Of a stretch of DNA of 5,884 nt, positions 4,379-5,884 are shown piece by piece. Origin of the DNA: Pseudomonadota bacterium (lineage in GTDB: Bacteria > Pseudomonadota > Gammaproteobacteria > Steroidobacterales > Steroidobacteraceae); NCBI GenBank assembly GCA_023433465.1, contig JAEZCR010000124.1, positions 1-5,884 of the forward strand, read 5' to 3'. The translations under genes were made by a program, and so were the position numbers. Every line of letters starts with the position of its first letter. Position 1 is the first letter of the stretch. The notes beneath the pieces are model-generated. The model was not told where the DNA came from. It worked only from the letters and a program-made list of their open reading frames with translations, and searched no databases.

Positions 4379-5884
4379 TCAGGTGCCGGGCACCAGCTTG
4401 TAGATGGCCGAGTCGCGCACGTCCACGACGAACAGTTCGCCGTCGGCATCCTCGGCGAACGAGGCGATGTGCAAACTCGAGTCCCAGGCTTCGGCCTGCG
4501 TCATCGTCTTCGTCGCGGGCGTATCCGGCGCGATGTGCCAGATGAAGCCAGAGCTGTAGTCCGAGAACACGTAGCGTCCCGTGAGTCCCGCGATCGCGCT
4601 GCCGCGATAGACGAATCCGCCCGTCACCGCCTGGCCCAGGGTGTGGTCGTATTCCGCGACTGGCGCGACGAGCGGCGACACGGGCGTGCCGCACACCAGC
4701 GAGGTATCGAGCGTGCCTTCCTTGCAGCGCCAGCCGTAGTTGCCGCCGGCCGTCACGAGATTCACTTCCTCGCGGCTATGTGAGCCGACATCGCCGAGCC
4801 ACAGTTGTCCGCTGATGCGATCGAAGGTCCAGCGCCACGGATTCCGGAATCCCCACGCGAAGATCTCCGGGCAGTCGTTCGTGCCGGTGCCGTCGACGTT
4901 GCACACGGTGTTCGCGGCGAACGGGTTTCCCGCCGGAATCCGGTAACGTCGTCCGTTCGCCGTGCCATCCACGTCGATCCGCAGGATCTTGCCCAGCAGG
5001 TTGTTGGTCAGCTGCCCGTTGCCGGCCTGCGCGGAATTGCTGTCGTCGTTGCCGCCGTCGCCGATGCCCAGATAGAGCAGGTTGTCCGGACCGAACAGCA
5101 GGTGGCCGCCGTTGTTGTGGCCTCCGGGCTGCGTCATTTCGAACACGATCTGTTCGGACGCGGAGTTCAATGTGGCTCCGCCATCCGCCGACGTGAACTC
5201 CGATATGCGCAGCACGATGACATCGGGGCTGCTCTCATGCGTGTACGCCGCCCAGGCACGCGGATCGGTGGGGTAGTTCGGATGAAACGCGAGCCCGAGA
5301 AGTCCATGCACGTTGCGGAACACGACGCGATCGCGAAGATCCAGCACGGGCGTGGTCGTCGAGACATCCGGCGAGTCGGCGAATGCGAGAACCTGTCCGT
5401 CCTGCTGGACGACGACCCAGCGCGTGGTGTCGTGCGGTACCCGCAACAACGAATGCGCTGCCGTCAAGGTGAGGCCGGAAAACACGCTTCGCACGCCGAT
5501 CCGGACGCCCTCGGGTGGCACCGCCGAAGCGCTGGTGGTCGCGGTCGCCGGGGCAGATGCCGCCGAGAAGTTCGGCGTGGGCGCGGCATCGACCGCCACC
5601 ACCGTGTACGAGTAGCTAGTCGAAGGGCTGAGCGCGGTGTCGATATACGACGTAGTGGTCACGGTGCCGACCGGGTTCGCGCTTCCATCCCGGAACACGC
5701 GATATCCGGCGATGCCGCTCGCGTCCGTGGACGCGCCCCAGCTCACGAGGATCGAGTGCGCCGACTGCGCGGCGGCACTTACGTTCGCGGGCACGGTGGG
5801 TGCGGTCGTGTCGGCCGGGGGGGCGGGAGGAGCAGGTGGCGGTGGAGGCGGAGGCGCGGGCTCCGGAGGCGCGACGGCCGCGGG
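4379..5884 (-). CDS. PQQ-type sugar dehydrogenase with FnIII domain (5' end outside window)
   Basis: This is a partial gene, open to the window edge at 5884 and ending at TGA (4379-4381). The visible part has three regions. A proline-rich linker lies at 5807-5884. A fibronectin type III domain lies at about 5535-5806, from APTVPANVSA through VSWGASTD and GYRVFRDG to YTVVAVD. A glucose/sorbosone dehydrogenase beta-propeller fills the rest. Propeller hallmarks are GLLGLAFHPNYP, GGHNNGGHLLFGPDN with LYLGIGDGG, NLLGKILRIDVDG, IFAWGFRNPWRW, LWLGDVG and GGNYGWRCKEG. The histidine of HNNGG (5117-5119) is the likely active-site base by family analogy. Such enzymes oxidise sugars or other alcohols with pyrroloquinoline quinone in the periplasm or outside the cell. 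Four cysteines in two close pairs (4901-4903 with 4871-4873; 4724-4726 with 4691-4693) suggest disulfides and agree with export. The GTG at 5792-5794 is not the real start, because coding continues upstream without a stop. No PQQ synthesis genes are visible, and the substrate is unknown. Confidence 0.9.
   Translation of the reverse strand, partial: PAAVAPPEPAPPPPPPPAPPAPPADTTAPTVPANVSAAAQSAHSILVSWGASTDASGIAGYRVFRDGSANPVGTVTTTSYIDTALSPSTSYSYTVVAVDAAPTPNFSAASAPATATTSASAVPPEGVRIGVRSVFSGLTLTAAHSLLRVPHDTTRWVVVQQDGQVLAFADSPDVSTTTPVLDLRDRVVFRNVHGLLGLAFHPNYPTDPRAWAAYTHESSPDVIVLRISEFTSADGGATLNSASEQIVFEMTQPGGHNNGGHLLFGPDNLLYLGIGDGGNDDSNSAQAGNGQLTNNLLGKILRIDVDGTANGRRYRIPAGNPFAANTVCNVDGTGTNDCPEIFAWGFRNPWRWTFDRISGQLWLGDVGSHSREEVNLVTAGGNYGWRCKEGTLDTSLVCGTPVSPLVAPVAEYDHTLGQAVTGGFVYRGSAIAGLTGRYVFSDYSSGFIWHIAPDTPATKTMTQAEAWDSSLHIASFAEDADGELFVVDVRDSAIYKLVPGT
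5807..5884 (-). other. Proline-rich linker including a seven-proline run
   Basis: Translated in the frame of the PQQ-type dehydrogenase, this stretch is almost entirely Pro and Ala with a few Glu, Asp, Thr and Val residues. It includes seven consecutive prolines (5834-5854). It leads directly into the fibronectin type III domain. Such linkers commonly sit between a signal or lipoprotein anchor and the folded domains of exported enzymes; that the missing 5' end encodes such a signal is an inference. Confidence 0.8.

Noticed and set aside
5792..5794. GTG as the start of the PQQ-type dehydrogenase
   Set aside because: The frame remains open upstream to the window edge with a composition that fits a linker, and this start would begin a protein at the first strand of an FnIII domain without an export signal.

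Overview
This is a high-GC chromosomal segment from a Gram-negative, most likely proteobacterial, organism. Base composition, strong G/C bias at third codon positions, clear Shine-Dalgarno sites and the protein families present support this. A gammaproteobacterial or betaproteobacterial source would fit, but the sequence alone does not fix the genus. I see no mobile element, RNA gene, CRISPR array or phage signature.

Layout. Positions 1-39 are the tail of something transcribed rightward from outside the window. It is closed by a textbook intrinsic terminator at 40-71. A DUF1993 (DinB-like fold) gene follows on the minus strand (89-592). It is divergent from a LysR-type regulator (658-1554), and the 65-bp gap between them holds a plausible LysR-type binding box. 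The regulator is the first gene of a tight three-gene plus-strand cluster. It is followed by a ~600-residue acyl-CoA dehydrogenase of the DmdC (3-methylmercaptopropionyl-CoA dehydrogenase)-like type (1565-3379), whose ribosome binding site overlaps the regulator's stop codon. Next comes an aldo/keto reductase with an apparent twin-arginine signal peptide (3403-4365). Convergent to this cluster, and only 13 bp away, is the 3' part of an exported PQQ-type glucose/sorbosone dehydrogenase-like protein (4379 to beyond 5884). It carries a proline-rich linker and a fibronectin type III domain before the beta-propeller, and its 5' end lies outside the window.

How the genes may work together. The regulator, acyl-CoA dehydrogenase and reductase look co-transcribed, which suggests a small regulated catabolic unit for an acyl-CoA or carbonyl substrate. 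The substrate cannot be read from the sequence. The compartments do not match neatly: the acyl-CoA dehydrogenase is cytosolic, while the reductase looks exported, as is the neighbouring PQQ-type dehydrogenase. I did not find a clearly new biological system. The most interesting points are the Tat-type signal on a complete aldo/keto reductase, the regulator-enzyme coupling, and the multidomain, 5'-truncated PQQ-type enzyme.
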